DNA of 64,000 bases. Source: Botryobacter ruber (GTDB lineage: Bacteria > Bacteroidota > Bacteroidia > Cytophagales > Hymenobacteraceae). Below the pieces are notes generated by a model. It did no database searches. It was not told where the DNA came from and was given only the letters and a program-made list of their open reading frames with translations. Within the stretch, counting starts at the first letter, position 1; each line of letters starts with the position of its first letter. Where the stretch lies: NCBI RefSeq assembly GCF_003347595.2, contig NZ_QCZK02000020.1, positions 21,002-85,001 on the forward strand, read 5' to 3'. Positions 1 through 9,022 of the stretch are shown here, piece by piece. A program made the translations under genes and the position numbers.

Positions 1-187
1 TTAGAGTGGCAGATAATTTATGTGCGTCTTCACTAGCAACTTCACCAAATGTGAGAACATCTGAATTAGCAGCATTACCCGCTGTTGTATCCTGCTGCCT
101 GGAAGGCAGTTTGGTGCAGGCTATTGCTGTTGTGAGAAGAAGCAAAATGAAACTGACTGCTCTAATTTTAGGTCTGTTGATGTTCAT
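1..187 (-). CDS. Partial lipoprotein, N-terminus only (PUL component)
   Basis: An ATG at 187-185 opens a minus-strand frame that stays open for 62 codons to the window edge, so only the N-terminus is seen. It reads as a lipoprotein signal: a short basic start (MNINRPKIRA), a hydrophobic stretch and the lipobox TAIAC with the cysteine at about residue 24. A polar linker follows, then the sequence GEVASEDAHKLSATL. That region faintly resembles the start of some Bacteroidetes glycoside hydrolases, but too little is visible to assign a family. It lies downstream of the lyase gene on the same strand and is probably another surface or periplasmic enzyme of the PUL. The plus-strand frame over the same bases is its shadow. 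Confidence 0.6.
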   Translation of the reverse strand, partial: MNINRPKIRAVSFILLLLTTAIACTKLPSRQQDTTAGNAANSDVLTFGEVASEDAHKLSATL

Positions 188-327
188 GAGAATGATGGGT
201 ATACAGGTTTATTTACATGCCTCTACCTGCTGCCATAAAAGAAGCCGTACAGGGACTGTGGTGACAGCTGCAGTTTAGGTTTTGCCATGTGCCATGACAC
301 TGGTGGCAGGTACAGCTAAAAATTTGC

Positions 328-2397
328 TTATCTGGTCGTGCTGACAGACTTCCACCCCGGGGCGACTACATGGTCAAACTGCACGGTAGTCGTAACTGTC
401 GGAAGTCCGGACACAGCTGCCAGACCGGCCATCAGGTTCTTCTTCAGCGGCGTGTGTACAGTTCCTACGGCAGTCCAGTTTTCGCCGTCCGCCGACGAAT
501 AGCCGGTGATAGTCCTGCCTTTGCGCTCCAGCTTTAGCCAGTAGGGGCCCGTCAGGCGGAAATGTGTTACGGTTGGCTCAGGAAGATTCAGGCTGGCAGC
601 ATGAACCGTTGCTTCTGCGCCTGCTTTATCTCGGGTAATGAGTTGCACCTGCCAGCCGGGTTCTTCTTTCTGTGTTTTATGCACCGGCACCAACAGCAGG
701 GAAACCTGGGCAGCCTGCGGATTCAGGTCGTCCCGCAGCATCAAGCCCAATTGTGTATACTGTGAGCTTACCTGTGGCACATACTGTGCTGTCAGTACGC
801 CATCCCCTTTCAGTGGCACATACGCAAACTGTAACTCATCGCTGGTACCGCCAATCGCTTTGCCACCGGCACCTTCAACTGTAAACTTACTGCCATTGTA
901 TTCTGTCCATCCTGCTACCACTCCCTCGCCTATACTTTGGTGTTTCCAGGGCGAAGGCAAACCGGCACTGATTCCTGTTTCATAAGCATTAGGACTCTCG
1001 CCTTTGGCATTGGAGGCTGTTACGGTATAGTAGTAAACGGTTCCGGCTTTCACGGTTTTGTCGGTATAAGCAGGTGCCGCTACATTCTTGGCGATAACAG
1101 TAAAAGGCCCGCCGCTTCTGGTGGCTCTTTTTACAGTATAGCTGTTTGCGCCTATCGGAGCTACCCAGGTGAGGCTGATATGCTGCGGGGAGCCTTTGGC
1201 AACGATGGCTCCTGGTGCTGCCGGAACAACAGCAGATGCTTTTTTAACGGCATCTTCGGCTGGCCTGGTAAAGAACAGGGTACCGTAGCCAGGATGGTCG
1301 GCTCCCGGACGTCCGGGGCCTTCCGGTCGTAATTTCTCGGCAGCTTGCTGCGTATACGGAGCATCCATGCCCATGCGGTTTACATAATGGTTATACACGT
1401 GCTCATACACTGCCCGGAGATTTCCCCTTTCTTTCTGCGATATTTCCGGATGGATGTACTTTCCGGTACGGTCTAATGCAGGTGCATACGGTACTTCATT
1501 TCCAAGATTAAATTTCGCCATGTACTCAAAGCCTTTGAGCAGGCGGTTATCGGTGTAGCTATAGAGGTCGAGTCCCTGGTGCCAAGCTATTTCGGAGCAC
1601 TCCGCCAGCATCGCCACTCCGAGCTGTGTATGGGGTTGATCACGGCCGCTCTCCTGTATCTGCCCTTCTTCGTTGATGATGTAATTGGTCAGCCGTCCGT
1701 TGCCGTGGCCGTTCACGTAGTAGCGCAGCGCCCGCTCGAATATCTCCCGGTCGTTACAGAACACCCCGATGGCCATCACGGTTTTGATAGCAGCGGCATC
1801 CCAGTTACCATTGGCAAAGGGAGCAAAGTCTTTAATAACAGGATATATAACTTCTTTGAAATGTTTTTCGGTTTGCCTGATGTCGGCATCGGACCAGCCA
1901 GAGTTGGTATAGCGGAGAATTTCAGCAGCGTTCACCATCTTAAATGGCCCCAGCCCCGCCATCAGCACCGCATCGCGCCCTGTAATGGACTTGAGGGTAG
2001 ATGACCAGGCATTCACAATAGCGATAGCCTTTTCGGCATAGGACTTTTCGCCGGTAATATACCACATTAGGGCATTATGGTGGGCGGCATTGGCATCGGT
2101 GTCGTAGGCGCCCTGCCCTACGGTCGGGTTGCGCCCAACCATCTCCATTGGCCCCTGCATCTGATAAGTATATTGCGAGACAGGGTTCTGCCGGAAAACT
2201 TCAAAGCCACTGTAGATAGGCTCCTGCTTTTGGGCAACTGCTTTTTTCATCCGGTCAAGGTCTTCCTGGCTGTGCAGGATTCCGGGATGGGTAAAAGATT
2301 GAGATTGTGCCCGTAAGGATGCAACTGAAGTAACCCAAAAGAAGAAGAAAAGAAGAAGGTGCTTTAGAAGGTTCATTGTATTGTTATTTGTATTCAT
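328..2397 (-). CDS. Alginate-lyase-superfamily polysaccharide lyase with fn3 and lectin-like C-terminus
   Basis: The 689-residue secreted protein has a signal peptide at residues 9-30 ending in SLRAQ. Residues about 35-385 form an alpha/alpha-toroid alginate-lyase-superfamily domain (Pfam Alginate_lyase type; the PL38 family is close). Conserved blocks include NGNWDAAAIK and ESGRDQPHTQLG, where Asn, Arg and His are the expected catalytic or substrate-binding residues. A fibronectin-III-like domain spans about 392-475 and a DUF1349/concanavalin-like beta-sandwich about 485-685. Its lyase domain is paralogous to the one encoded at 5003-8704, but it has no T9SS tail, so it probably acts in the periplasm or reaches the surface another way. 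By analogy with PL5/PL38 it would beta-eliminate a uronate-containing glycan; the substrate is unknown. Confidence 0.85.
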   Translation of the reverse strand: MNTNNNTMNLLKHLLLFFFFWVTSVASLRAQSQSFTHPGILHSQEDLDRMKKAVAQKQEPIYSGFEVFRQNPVSQYTYQMQGPMEMVGRNPTVGQGAYDTDANAAHHNALMWYITGEKSYAEKAIAIVNAWSSTLKSITGRDAVLMAGLGPFKMVNAAEILRYTNSGWSDADIRQTEKHFKEVIYPVIKDFAPFANGNWDAAAIKTVMAIGVFCNDREIFERALRYYVNGHGNGRLTNYIINEEGQIQESGRDQPHTQLGVAMLAECSEIAWHQGLDLYSYTDNRLLKGFEYMAKFNLGNEVPYAPALDRTGKYIHPEISQKERGNLRAVYEHVYNHYVNRMGMDAPYTQQAAEKLRPEGPGRPGADHPGYGTLFFTRPAEDAVKKASAVVPAAPGAIVAKGSPQHISLTWVAPIGANSYTVKRATRSGGPFTVIAKNVAAPAYTDKTVKAGTVYYYTVTASNAKGESPNAYETGISAGLPSPWKHQSIGEGVVAGWTEYNGSKFTVEGAGGKAIGGTSDELQFAYVPLKGDGVLTAQYVPQVSSQYTQLGLMLRDDLNPQAAQVSLLLVPVHKTQKEEPGWQVQLITRDKAGAEATVHAASLNLPEPTVTHFRLTGPYWLKLERKGRTITGYSSADGENWTAVGTVHTPLKKNLMAGLAAVSGLPTVTTTVQFDHVVAPGWKSVSTTR

Positions 2398-2406
2398 CGA
2401 AAAATA

Positions 2407-2445
2407 AAGGTAGTCTTACAATTGGCTTCATTGTAAAACTACCTT
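2407..2445 (-). terminator. Intrinsic terminator after the permease gene
   Basis: AAGGTAGT at 2407-2414 pairs with ACTACCTT at 2438-2445, and an inner TTACAAT/ATTGTAA extends the stem. On the minus strand the hairpin is followed by a T-rich run. It lies between the permease stop (2490) and the lyase start (2397), so the two genes are probably not fully co-transcribed. Confidence 0.75.
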
Positions 2446-2489
2446 CACTGGCTAGCTAGCACCAGCATTGCCTGATACCGGCACGCAAA

Positions 2490-3758
2490 CTATTTTCTTA
2501 CTTTATAAAATTTAGCTCCAAACAGGAAGATGATAAAGTAGCAGATAATAGGAAGGTAGTAAGCTGCACCCACGTCTTTGTTCGCTACCAGACCCATAAT
2601 TGGTGGAAACACTGCCCCACCAACTACCCCCATTACGATGAAGGAAGAAGCCTGCTGGGTGTGCTTTCCTAAATCTTTCAAACCTAAGCTGAAGATGGTC
2701 GGGAACATGATACTGAAGAAGAAGTTAAGCATGAGCAGCGCCACAAACGAAACCATCCCCCAGCTTTGCGCAATAATCACGCACATCAGAATATTAGCCA
2801 ACGCATAGGATGCCAGCAGTTTGTTAGGGGCAATAAACCGCATCAGGAAAGTTCCCACAAAGCGGCCCACCATCATCGACACCATGAATATCAACCCGAA
2901 ATAATAAGCAGCCGTTTCTGCCGACAAGCCCATTTTCTCTTCGCCATAGTTGATAAAGAACGCCCAGGTACCTGCTTGTGCCGCTACGTTAAAGAACTGC
3001 GCGACTACGGCCCAAACAAAGTGGCGGTGCTGGAACAACTTTTTAGGCGGATGCAGCACTTCCGCATCCATCGGCACCTCAAAAGTGTCGGTACTAATGG
3101 CATGGGCATCGTTTACAGGAGGCACTTTTACAAACGAGAATGCAATGGCCAGCAACGTAATAACAGAACCGATGATGGCATATAAAATTTTAACAGAGTC
3201 CAGTTCTCCTGCACTACCCGTGCGAAGCAGGAAATAACCACCAATTACGGGTCCTATTACGGCTCCTAAGCCATTAAAAGCCTGGGCAAAGTTCAGGCGC
3301 TGGTCGCTGGTACGCTGGTCGCCGAGGGAGGCGATGAACGGATGCGCCACCGCTTCTAAAGTTGCCAATCCGCAACCCAGGATAAACAAGGCTATTCTGA
3401 AAAAACCGAACGATTGTGCACCTGCTGCCGGCACAAACAGAAAGGCGCCGATGGCGTACAGGAACAGCCCCAACAATACCCCTTTCTTATAGCCAAACCG
3501 CTTCATGAAAAGTCCGGCCGGAATCCCCATCAGGAAATAGGCTCCGAAAATAGAGAACTGCACCAGCCCGGATTCAGATTTAGATACAGCTAATACGTTC
3601 TGAAAGTGCTTGTTCAGTACGTCGCCCATGGTAATAGCCAACCCCCAGAGCAGAAACAGCGAGGTTACAAATATAAACGTGGTTAAGTATTTTCGCTCCG
3701 TGAACTTGGCTTGCTGAGCTATTTGTCCACTTCTGGGAGCAGTGACTGGTTGTAACAT
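2490..3758 (-). CDS. FucP/GluP-type major facilitator sugar permease
   Basis: The 422-residue membrane protein has about 12 hydrophobic segments and belongs to the FucP (L-fucose:H+ symporter)/GluP branch of the major facilitator superfamily. Diagnostic features are LNKHFQNVLAVSKSESGLVQ in the first loop, FGAYFLMGIPAGLFMKRFGY with the MFS Gly-x-x-x-Arg/Lys-type loop, and the RLNFAQAFNGLGAVIGPVIGG segment. It would carry a monosaccharide released by the PUL enzymes across the inner membrane, coupled to protons. Family members take fucose, glucose/galactose and related sugars, so the name does not fix the substrate. The nearest downstream gene is the lyase at 328-2397, with a terminator hairpin between them. 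Confidence 0.88.
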   Translation of the reverse strand: MLQPVTAPRSGQIAQQAKFTERKYLTTFIFVTSLFLLWGLAITMGDVLNKHFQNVLAVSKSESGLVQFSIFGAYFLMGIPAGLFMKRFGYKKGVLLGLFLYAIGAFLFVPAAGAQSFGFFRIALFILGCGLATLEAVAHPFIASLGDQRTSDQRLNFAQAFNGLGAVIGPVIGGYFLLRTGSAGELDSVKILYAIIGSVITLLAIAFSFVKVPPVNDAHAISTDTFEVPMDAEVLHPPKKLFQHRHFVWAVVAQFFNVAAQAGTWAFFINYGEEKMGLSAETAAYYFGLIFMVSMMVGRFVGTFLMRFIAPNKLLASYALANILMCVIIAQSWGMVSFVALLMLNFFFSIMFPTIFSLGLKDLGKHTQQASSFIVMGVVGGAVFPPIMGLVANKDVGAAYYLPIICYFIIFLFGAKFYKVRK

Positions 3759-4000
3759 AAAAGATGAAAATTTAGCTATACTACGATTCTTTATTATCTT
3801 AATTCCTGTAATTGCATTCTTCGTTGCGGTATGCTTTGCTGAACAATAAATATAAAGTCTTTATTTATCTGGCAAAAGCTTCAACCAAAATCAAATCAAA
3901 AGAAGGCGGCGTTTTGTTTACACCTGTTCCTATTCCTGTAGAGGCTTATTTGCCTGTATTTGGACAGTTATTCAACCTTTTTTTACTTTTCAGCGGGAAC

Positions 4001-4543
4001 TTAAAATGAATCTCGTCTGATGATGGTGAAAGGCTCCCTCACCCATTCTTGCCTACAACCATATGCGTCTGGAAAACCGACACCTTCAACTAAGCTGTTA
4101 ACACCAGTTGTGATAACTGAAATGCCCAAGTATCGCTTTATGGGTGTATCGCCGAGTGAAAGGACATCAAGCTCCTCTCCGATGGTATACCCCTGGCATC
4201 TGGCTGTTTTTATCAGGTCTGCCAAATCGGCTTCTGACAGTGTGATGTAGAGTGTGCCCGGAGCAGGTTGTTCTTCTGACAAGCCATCTACTATCACACA
4301 CTTCTTATGAATATGTATGCTAAAGTAGAGGAAACCCTGCAAAATAGAAATAGGATAGTGCTCCTGTTGCGGTAACACCAATACTAGCTTCTTATACTTA
4401 TGCAGCACATCTTTTACAGCCACAAGTGCTTTGAAAAAAAGTAACGAAATGGTTGAGGATATGGTCTGGTGTTTCGCATCCAGTGCTGGTAATGCATCCT
4501 CTGAAATTAAAAATCTTTGTGCGGGAATTTCCATCGTCTTCAT
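4001..4543 (-). pseudogene. C-terminal sensor half of a GntR/LacI-type regulator, DNA-binding domain missing
   Basis: The 180-residue frame matches the C-terminal effector-binding region of Bacteroidetes GntR regulators that carry a periplasmic-binding-protein-like domain. Recognisable blocks are YKKLVLVLP, GFLYFSIHIHKKC, the ELDVLSLGDTPIKRYLGISVITT stretch (usually IISYNDTPLKE..GITTISTDF) and the closing EPFTIIRRDSF. The usual N-terminal winged helix-turn-helix (about 70 residues) and the first part of the sensor fold are absent. The upstream 459 bp show no in-frame continuation. It is either a decayed regulator or a sensor-only protein. An ATG at 4543 provides a start, and a variant of the PUL regulatory element lies upstream at 4709-4739, so it may still be transcribed. 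Confidence 0.6.
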
Positions 4544-4708
4544 CTGCCTTCTGTTTTAAAGTTATCCTGTATCAGCTTCACTAACTAAGCTGTACTTCGT
4601 TTGATGTCTATAAGCAAAATCATGTGGAAAGGGAGTAGTGGCATGTACAGCAAACTTTTAATTCCCTAATACCTCCACCCTAACGTTTATTGCTGCCTAT
4701 TTACTATT

Positions 4709-4739
4709 ATAGAGACACTAACCTGTCTTTATTGGACAG
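4709..4739 (-). promoter_or_regulatory. PUL bipartite element, copy 7 (one base longer)
   Basis: In gene direction: TGTCCAA, 17 bp, CTCTAT. The left half is identical to the copy before susC, but the spacer is one base longer than in the six other copies. It lies about 165 bp upstream of the truncated regulator. The left half also forms a small inverted repeat (CCTGTC/GACAGG at 4722-4740). Confidence 0.45.
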
Positions 4740-4942
4740 GCAGTTGTTTCTTTATCAGGCAAAGTTTAAATCTCACCAAACCGGGTAAAGCCCTTCAAGG
4801 AAAGCAACAGGAAGAGGCACTTCAAAGCTTTGTAATGTAAGGCATGCAGGAGCAGTGGGTTTGGTGACTGCAGCAGCAACATTTTTAATGGGGTTGTATC
4901 CTTAATTTTAGCAGCAGAACCAGGTTTGGCAAACTACATAAA

Positions 4943-4977
4943 AAAGAGGCTGCACCGCAAAAACGGCCAGCCTCTTT
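4943..4977 (-). terminator. Intrinsic terminator of the T9SS-exported lyase gene
   Basis: AAAGAGGCTG (4943-4952) and CAGCCTCTTT (4968-4977) form a perfect 10-bp stem. On the minus strand it ends in a T-run. It lies 25 bp past the lyase stop codon. Confidence 0.85.
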
Positions 4978-5002
4978 CATCAATTTATTCCTTTAGCAGA
5001 AG

Positions 5003-8000
5003 TTATTCCAGTAACAATGATTTTGTTATAACGGTGTTTCCTATTACTGTTTTCACGCTGTATACACCTTTGCTCACCAGCAGTAAGCGGAAGGCTTTTT
5101 CATACACTGGTGTTGATTTCACATCAGAGGTACTGGTTACCAGGTTGCCATAGCTGTCATATATATAAATAGATACCGTACCTGTTTCCTCCGTACTTAC
5201 CCGTACCTGAAAATCACCTTTGCTCGGATTGGGATAGACTAATACTACATCGCCATCAGCGGCAGCACTAGCATAGGCTTTGCCGTTTGCAACAATGTCT
5301 CCTTCGCTTGCTGCTGACCTGTTACCGGCTGCATCGATTGCCTTCACAGTGAAAACATACATATTATTCCCGATTGGATATTCTGTGATATAGGAGGTTT
5401 CTGTTACCGTGGCAACCAGCGTACCATCCAGATACACTTCGTAGCCTGTCACGCCTACATTATCGGTAGCGGCTTGCCAGATAAGTTCTACCGAGCGACC
5501 TTTGCGTTTAGTGGATGTTAAACCAATGGGCACTGTTGGCGGCGTAGTATCTATCACATTCAAAGTTTGAGATACGGCTGTTGCGGCATGATACGCATTG
5601 TTACCCTCCTGCGCAGCTGTAATGGTGGTTGTTCCCACTCCCACCAGATGCACCTTTCCATTCACAATTGTAGCGACTGTTGCATCAGAGCTGGTGTAGC
5701 TAACAGCCAAGCCTGAAGAAGCAGTGGCTCCTGCATCAAAATCAGCTTCGCCCAGGCTTCTGTCGGTTAAGGCTGCAAAAGTAATGGTCTGCTCTCTTTT
5801 TACGACCGTAAGTGTTCTTGAAACAGCTTCGGCTGCATAAAAAGTAGTGTTGTTGCCTACCTGCGTGACTGTTATGGTGGTAGTGCCTGCTCCTACTAAG
5901 TTAATTTTTCCGTCTACAATGGTTGCCACACCGGTATTGGAGCTGCTATATGTTACAGCTAAACCTGAACTGGCTGTTGCCGATGCAAATGGTTCATCTC
6001 CTACTTTCATCTCTGCCAAAGCAGGGAAGGTGATGTACTGGTAGCGTGGTGCAATAAAGTTCTGTAATTCTTCCACCGTTTTTACCGTCTTCACCCAGTC
6101 TACCAGATAATTTGCTTCGCCTGAGGTAATATCAGCAACTTTAAACTGGAACAAGGTTAAAGCAGTAGGGTCCGTAAGTTTAGTGCCGCCGGCACCGAAA
6201 CCGGTTTTAGACATATCATAGTAATAAATATTATCCCCTACTTTGCCGGTGTGCCTGTTGCTGCCATTTCCGAATGAACCCAGGTTCGTATCGAGTGTGA
6301 TGTTCACAACAGCAGGATTCTTCAGTTTGATGGCGATAATGGGGTAGTTGCCTGGATAAAGCGTCGCGCCTGCATTTCGTTTGATATCGCCCCTGCCCTT
6401 GCCGCTAGCCTGGGCCAACGTTACCTTTAGCTGTCCGTTTTCCGCAACAGCTGTGGCGCCGCTTGTAGCAGGACTCCATCCATCAGTGCTGCTTGTGAAG
6501 TTGTCATTCAGCAAACCAGTATTCGGGTCGAAAGCCAGCAGGTCGTTTAGGCTTTTTACTGTTTTCACCCAATCCACGGTATAGTTGGTTTCGCCGGAGG
6601 TGATGTCGGCAACTTTAAACTGGAAGGTTTGCAGGGTAGTGGCTATGGTGGTAGGTAGATATTTGTCTCCTCCAAAAGGCTTGGTCAAATCGTAGTAGTA
6701 AATGTCGTCGCCAATCTTGCCGGTCCACTTGTTGGCGCCGCCGCCGTAAGCTCCCAGGTTGGTATCCAGGGTCATGTTAACTACCTGCGGCTTTTTCATT
6801 TTGATGGCCAGTATCGGATAGTTGCCCGGGTGCAGCGTCGTGCCATTTTTCTGCATATCGCCTCTGCCCTTGCCGCCAACCGGAGTCACTATGGCAACTT
6901 TTAACTGCCCGTTTTCCGAAACAGCAGTTGAACCAGCTGTGACAGCTTTCCAGCCATCGGTGCCGGTGGTAAAATTGTCATCGAGCAAACCTTCGTTAGG
7001 ATTTTGCGGCTCTTCGCAGGTGGGGCATTCGTATTCAGCTTCCGGGTTCAGGTAAAAGAACAGCGAACCGTAACCTGGGTTATCAGCTCCGAAAGGTGCT
7101 CCTTCCGGTCCTATTTTGCCAAGTACCTCCAGCGTGAAAGGCATTTCCTTGCTTTTTCTGAAAACATAATGATTGTAAGCGATTTCAAATACAGCCCTGA
7201 ACTGGCCTCTTCCCACTGACGAAATGGCTTCCGGGTTGTAGTCCGGGAAATTCTTTTCGCAATAGTCGTAACTGGTCTGGTAAGGAACGTCGTTTCCTAA
7301 GTTGTATTTGGCAGTATACTCATAGCCACGCATAATGGCATTGTTCGACGCCTCATACAGGTCGATGCCCTGTTTTAATCCTATCTCGGCCATTTCAGCC
7401 AGAGAGCCTAATGCCAGCATGGTATGCGGCTGGTCACGGTTGCTCTCCTGAAGCTGCCCTGCTTCTGACACCACGTAATGGTCGATGCTGCCGTTACCTT
7501 CGCCGTGGTAGAAATAGTTTATCACTTTGTTGTACATCGTTTTGTCGTTGCTGAAGATGGCAATGGCCATCATGGCTTTCATCGAAATGATATCCCAGTT
7601 GCCATGCGAGCAGGGCTTAAAGTTTTGCAGTACCGGATAAAAAACCGAACGAAGCATGCTTTCGGTCTGCTGACTTTTGTCCTGCGACCAGCCGGTGTAG
7701 GTATAGCGCATCAGTTCAGCCGCATTGGCCAGCATAAAACCATAAAGACCATTCAGTTCTGCGTCGCCGTCCACTATTCTTTTCATGGTGGTTGAGTAGG
7801 CATCTATTATTTCCAAAGACTTTAAAGCATGTGCCTCGTTTCCGGTAATGTTCCACATCAGGGCATTGTAATAGGCAGCCATAAAGTCACTTTCAACACC
7901 GGTCTTCACGGTTCCATTTTGGCGGGAAAGATTTTCGAAGGGACCTTTCATCGTGTAAGTGGCCGACGACTTATCCGACAGCAGCAACAGTTCGTAGCTT

Positions 8001-8704
8001 TTGTAGGCCCTGCCAAATTTATTGTCTACCATATTCTTCATTCTGGCCAGGTCTGTTGTATTATGGAGCAGGCCGGGGTGGCTGAATTGTCCTGTAAACT
8101 CATAAACCGGAGGAGCTACAACGCCTGCAGCGGCCCGCAAAGCCTCCACCGAAGAAAAAGTTTTAACCCAGTCTACCTCATAGGAAATATCATTTGCTGC
8201 CAATTCTTCCTGTGTTAAGACTACATCAGCGACCTTAAACTGAAACAGGGATAGCACTGTGGGCTGGTCCAGCGGCAAAGTGGTAGTGCCTAATTTGCCT
8301 TTAGACAAATCCCAGTAGTAAATGTTACCTGTGGGCGTCTGAATAACAGTCTGGTTGTTATTGGTGTTGTTGTATGCACCCAGGCTGGTATCGAAAAAGC
8401 AATTAGAACGGGGCGGTTTATTCATTTTAACGGCAACAATAGGATAATCGCCGGCATGGAAAGTGACGCCACCTTGCTTCATAAAGTCACCTCTGTATCT
8501 TCCGGAGGTATTCGGTCCGGCCATGGTAACTACATATTGGCCATTGACTACTGCGCCTGTAGCCCCTGCGGTATTCGGTTTCCAGTTGTAGCTGTTGCCC
8601 GTTGAGAAATCATCGTTCAGGAGCCCCTCCTGAGCAAAAGCATTGCCCTGGAACAGGAGCAACGACATAAAGCAAAATAAATACGTAAAGTTGAAGTGTT
8701 TCAT
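5003..8704 (-). CDS. Multidomain T9SS-exported polysaccharide lyase
   Basis: This large secreted enzyme is about 1233 residues from the ATG at 8704; a TTG four codons upstream is less likely. A signal peptide (FCFMSLLLFQGNAFAQ) is followed by a beta-rich module of about 160 residues (LLNDDFSTG...VDWVKT), an alginate-lyase-superfamily domain (about 205-570, with HGNWDIISMK and ESNRDQPHTMLALG), two more copies of the beta-rich module (about 580-735 and 742-900), two Big_2-like Ig domains (about 900-1060), an fn3 domain, and a C-terminal type IX secretion sorting domain (VLVYPNPSKGDF...). The three repeated modules resemble carbohydrate-binding appendages that I cannot name with certainty. The sorting tail implies export through the outer membrane, where it would make the first cuts in the polymer. 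Confidence 0.85.
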   Translation of the reverse strand: MKHFNFTYLFCFMSLLLFQGNAFAQEGLLNDDFSTGNSYNWKPNTAGATGAVVNGQYVVTMAGPNTSGRYRGDFMKQGGVTFHAGDYPIVAVKMNKPPRSNCFFDTSLGAYNNTNNNQTVIQTPTGNIYYWDLSKGKLGTTTLPLDQPTVLSLFQFKVADVVLTQEELAANDISYEVDWVKTFSSVEALRAAAGVVAPPVYEFTGQFSHPGLLHNTTDLARMKNMVDNKFGRAYKSYELLLLSDKSSATYTMKGPFENLSRQNGTVKTGVESDFMAAYYNALMWNITGNEAHALKSLEIIDAYSTTMKRIVDGDAELNGLYGFMLANAAELMRYTYTGWSQDKSQQTESMLRSVFYPVLQNFKPCSHGNWDIISMKAMMAIAIFSNDKTMYNKVINYFYHGEGNGSIDHYVVSEAGQLQESNRDQPHTMLALGSLAEMAEIGLKQGIDLYEASNNAIMRGYEYTAKYNLGNDVPYQTSYDYCEKNFPDYNPEAISSVGRGQFRAVFEIAYNHYVFRKSKEMPFTLEVLGKIGPEGAPFGADNPGYGSLFFYLNPEAEYECPTCEEPQNPNEGLLDDNFTTGTDGWKAVTAGSTAVSENGQLKVAIVTPVGGKGRGDMQKNGTTLHPGNYPILAIKMKKPQVVNMTLDTNLGAYGGGANKWTGKIGDDIYYYDLTKPFGGDKYLPTTIATTLQTFQFKVADITSGETNYTVDWVKTVKSLNDLLAFDPNTGLLNDNFTSSTDGWSPATSGATAVAENGQLKVTLAQASGKGRGDIKRNAGATLYPGNYPIIAIKLKNPAVVNITLDTNLGSFGNGSNRHTGKVGDNIYYYDMSKTGFGAGGTKLTDPTALTLFQFKVADITSGEANYLVDWVKTVKTVEELQNFIAPRYQYITFPALAEMKVGDEPFASATASSGLAVTYSSSNTGVATIVDGKINLVGAGTTTITVTQVGNNTTFYAAEAVSRTLTVVKREQTITFAALTDRSLGEADFDAGATASSGLAVSYTSSDATVATIVNGKVHLVGVGTTTITAAQEGNNAYHAATAVSQTLNVIDTTPPTVPIGLTSTKRKGRSVELIWQAATDNVGVTGYEVYLDGTLVATVTETSYITEYPIGNNMYVFTVKAIDAAGNRSAASEGDIVANGKAYASAAADGDVVLVYPNPSKGDFQVRVSTEETGTVSIYIYDSYGNLVTSTSDVKSTPVYEKAFRLLLVSKGVYSVKTVIGNTVITKSLLLE

Positions 8705-8818
8705 AATTTTGAACAACCTTGTGTTTAAATTAAAATGATAGAATCTGAAATTATTTACTTTAGAAATGAATGGCTGCGTTCACCTGTTAACTAACATTAG
8801 TAATCAGCTGACATATTC

Positions 8819-8848
8819 ATAGAGTCTGATAAATAAAGGATTAGACAA
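8819..8848 (-). promoter_or_regulatory. PUL bipartite element, copy 1 (exported lyase)
   Basis: In gene direction: TTGTCTAA at the upstream end and ACTCTAT at the downstream end, with 16 bp between TGTCTAA and CTCTAT. It lies about 115-145 bp before the ATG at 8704. Confidence 0.65.
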
Positions 8849-8885
8849 CTCCTACAAAAAAATTTAGCAGAGAGCTAAAAATAAA

Positions 8886-8917
8886 AACCCGGTAAGCCAA
8901 CAAAGACCTACCGGGTT
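8886..8917 (-). terminator. Intrinsic terminator of the beta-helix gene
   Basis: AACCCGGTA (8886-8894) pairs with TACCGGGTT (8909-8917). On the minus strand the stem is followed by TTTTAT. It lies about 105 bp after the stop at 9023. Confidence 0.8.
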
Positions 8918-9022
8918 CAAATTACTTCCTCAACTAAGGGTTCAGTATATGACTGCAGCTGCCACCATTGCCTCTCCTCCTGATACTAGGGAGAAGAACT
9001 AATTGCGGTGCTTACAGACTTC

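Larger units (their letters stand above)
4544..5002. other. Intergenic region, 459 bp
   Basis: This gap holds the variant PUL element (4709-4739) upstream of the truncated regulator and the terminator of the T9SS-exported lyase (4943-4977). I see no open frame that could supply the missing helix-turn-helix of the regulator. Confidence 0.6.
8705..9022. other. Intergenic region, 318 bp
   Basis: It contains the PUL element upstream of the exported lyase gene (8819-8848) and the terminator of the beta-helix gene (8886-8917). Nothing else is apparent. Confidence 0.6.

Noticed and set aside
6..278. A 90-codon plus-strand frame at the window start
   Set aside because: It is antisense to the minus-strand lipoprotein N-terminus, which has a clear signal peptide and lipobox.
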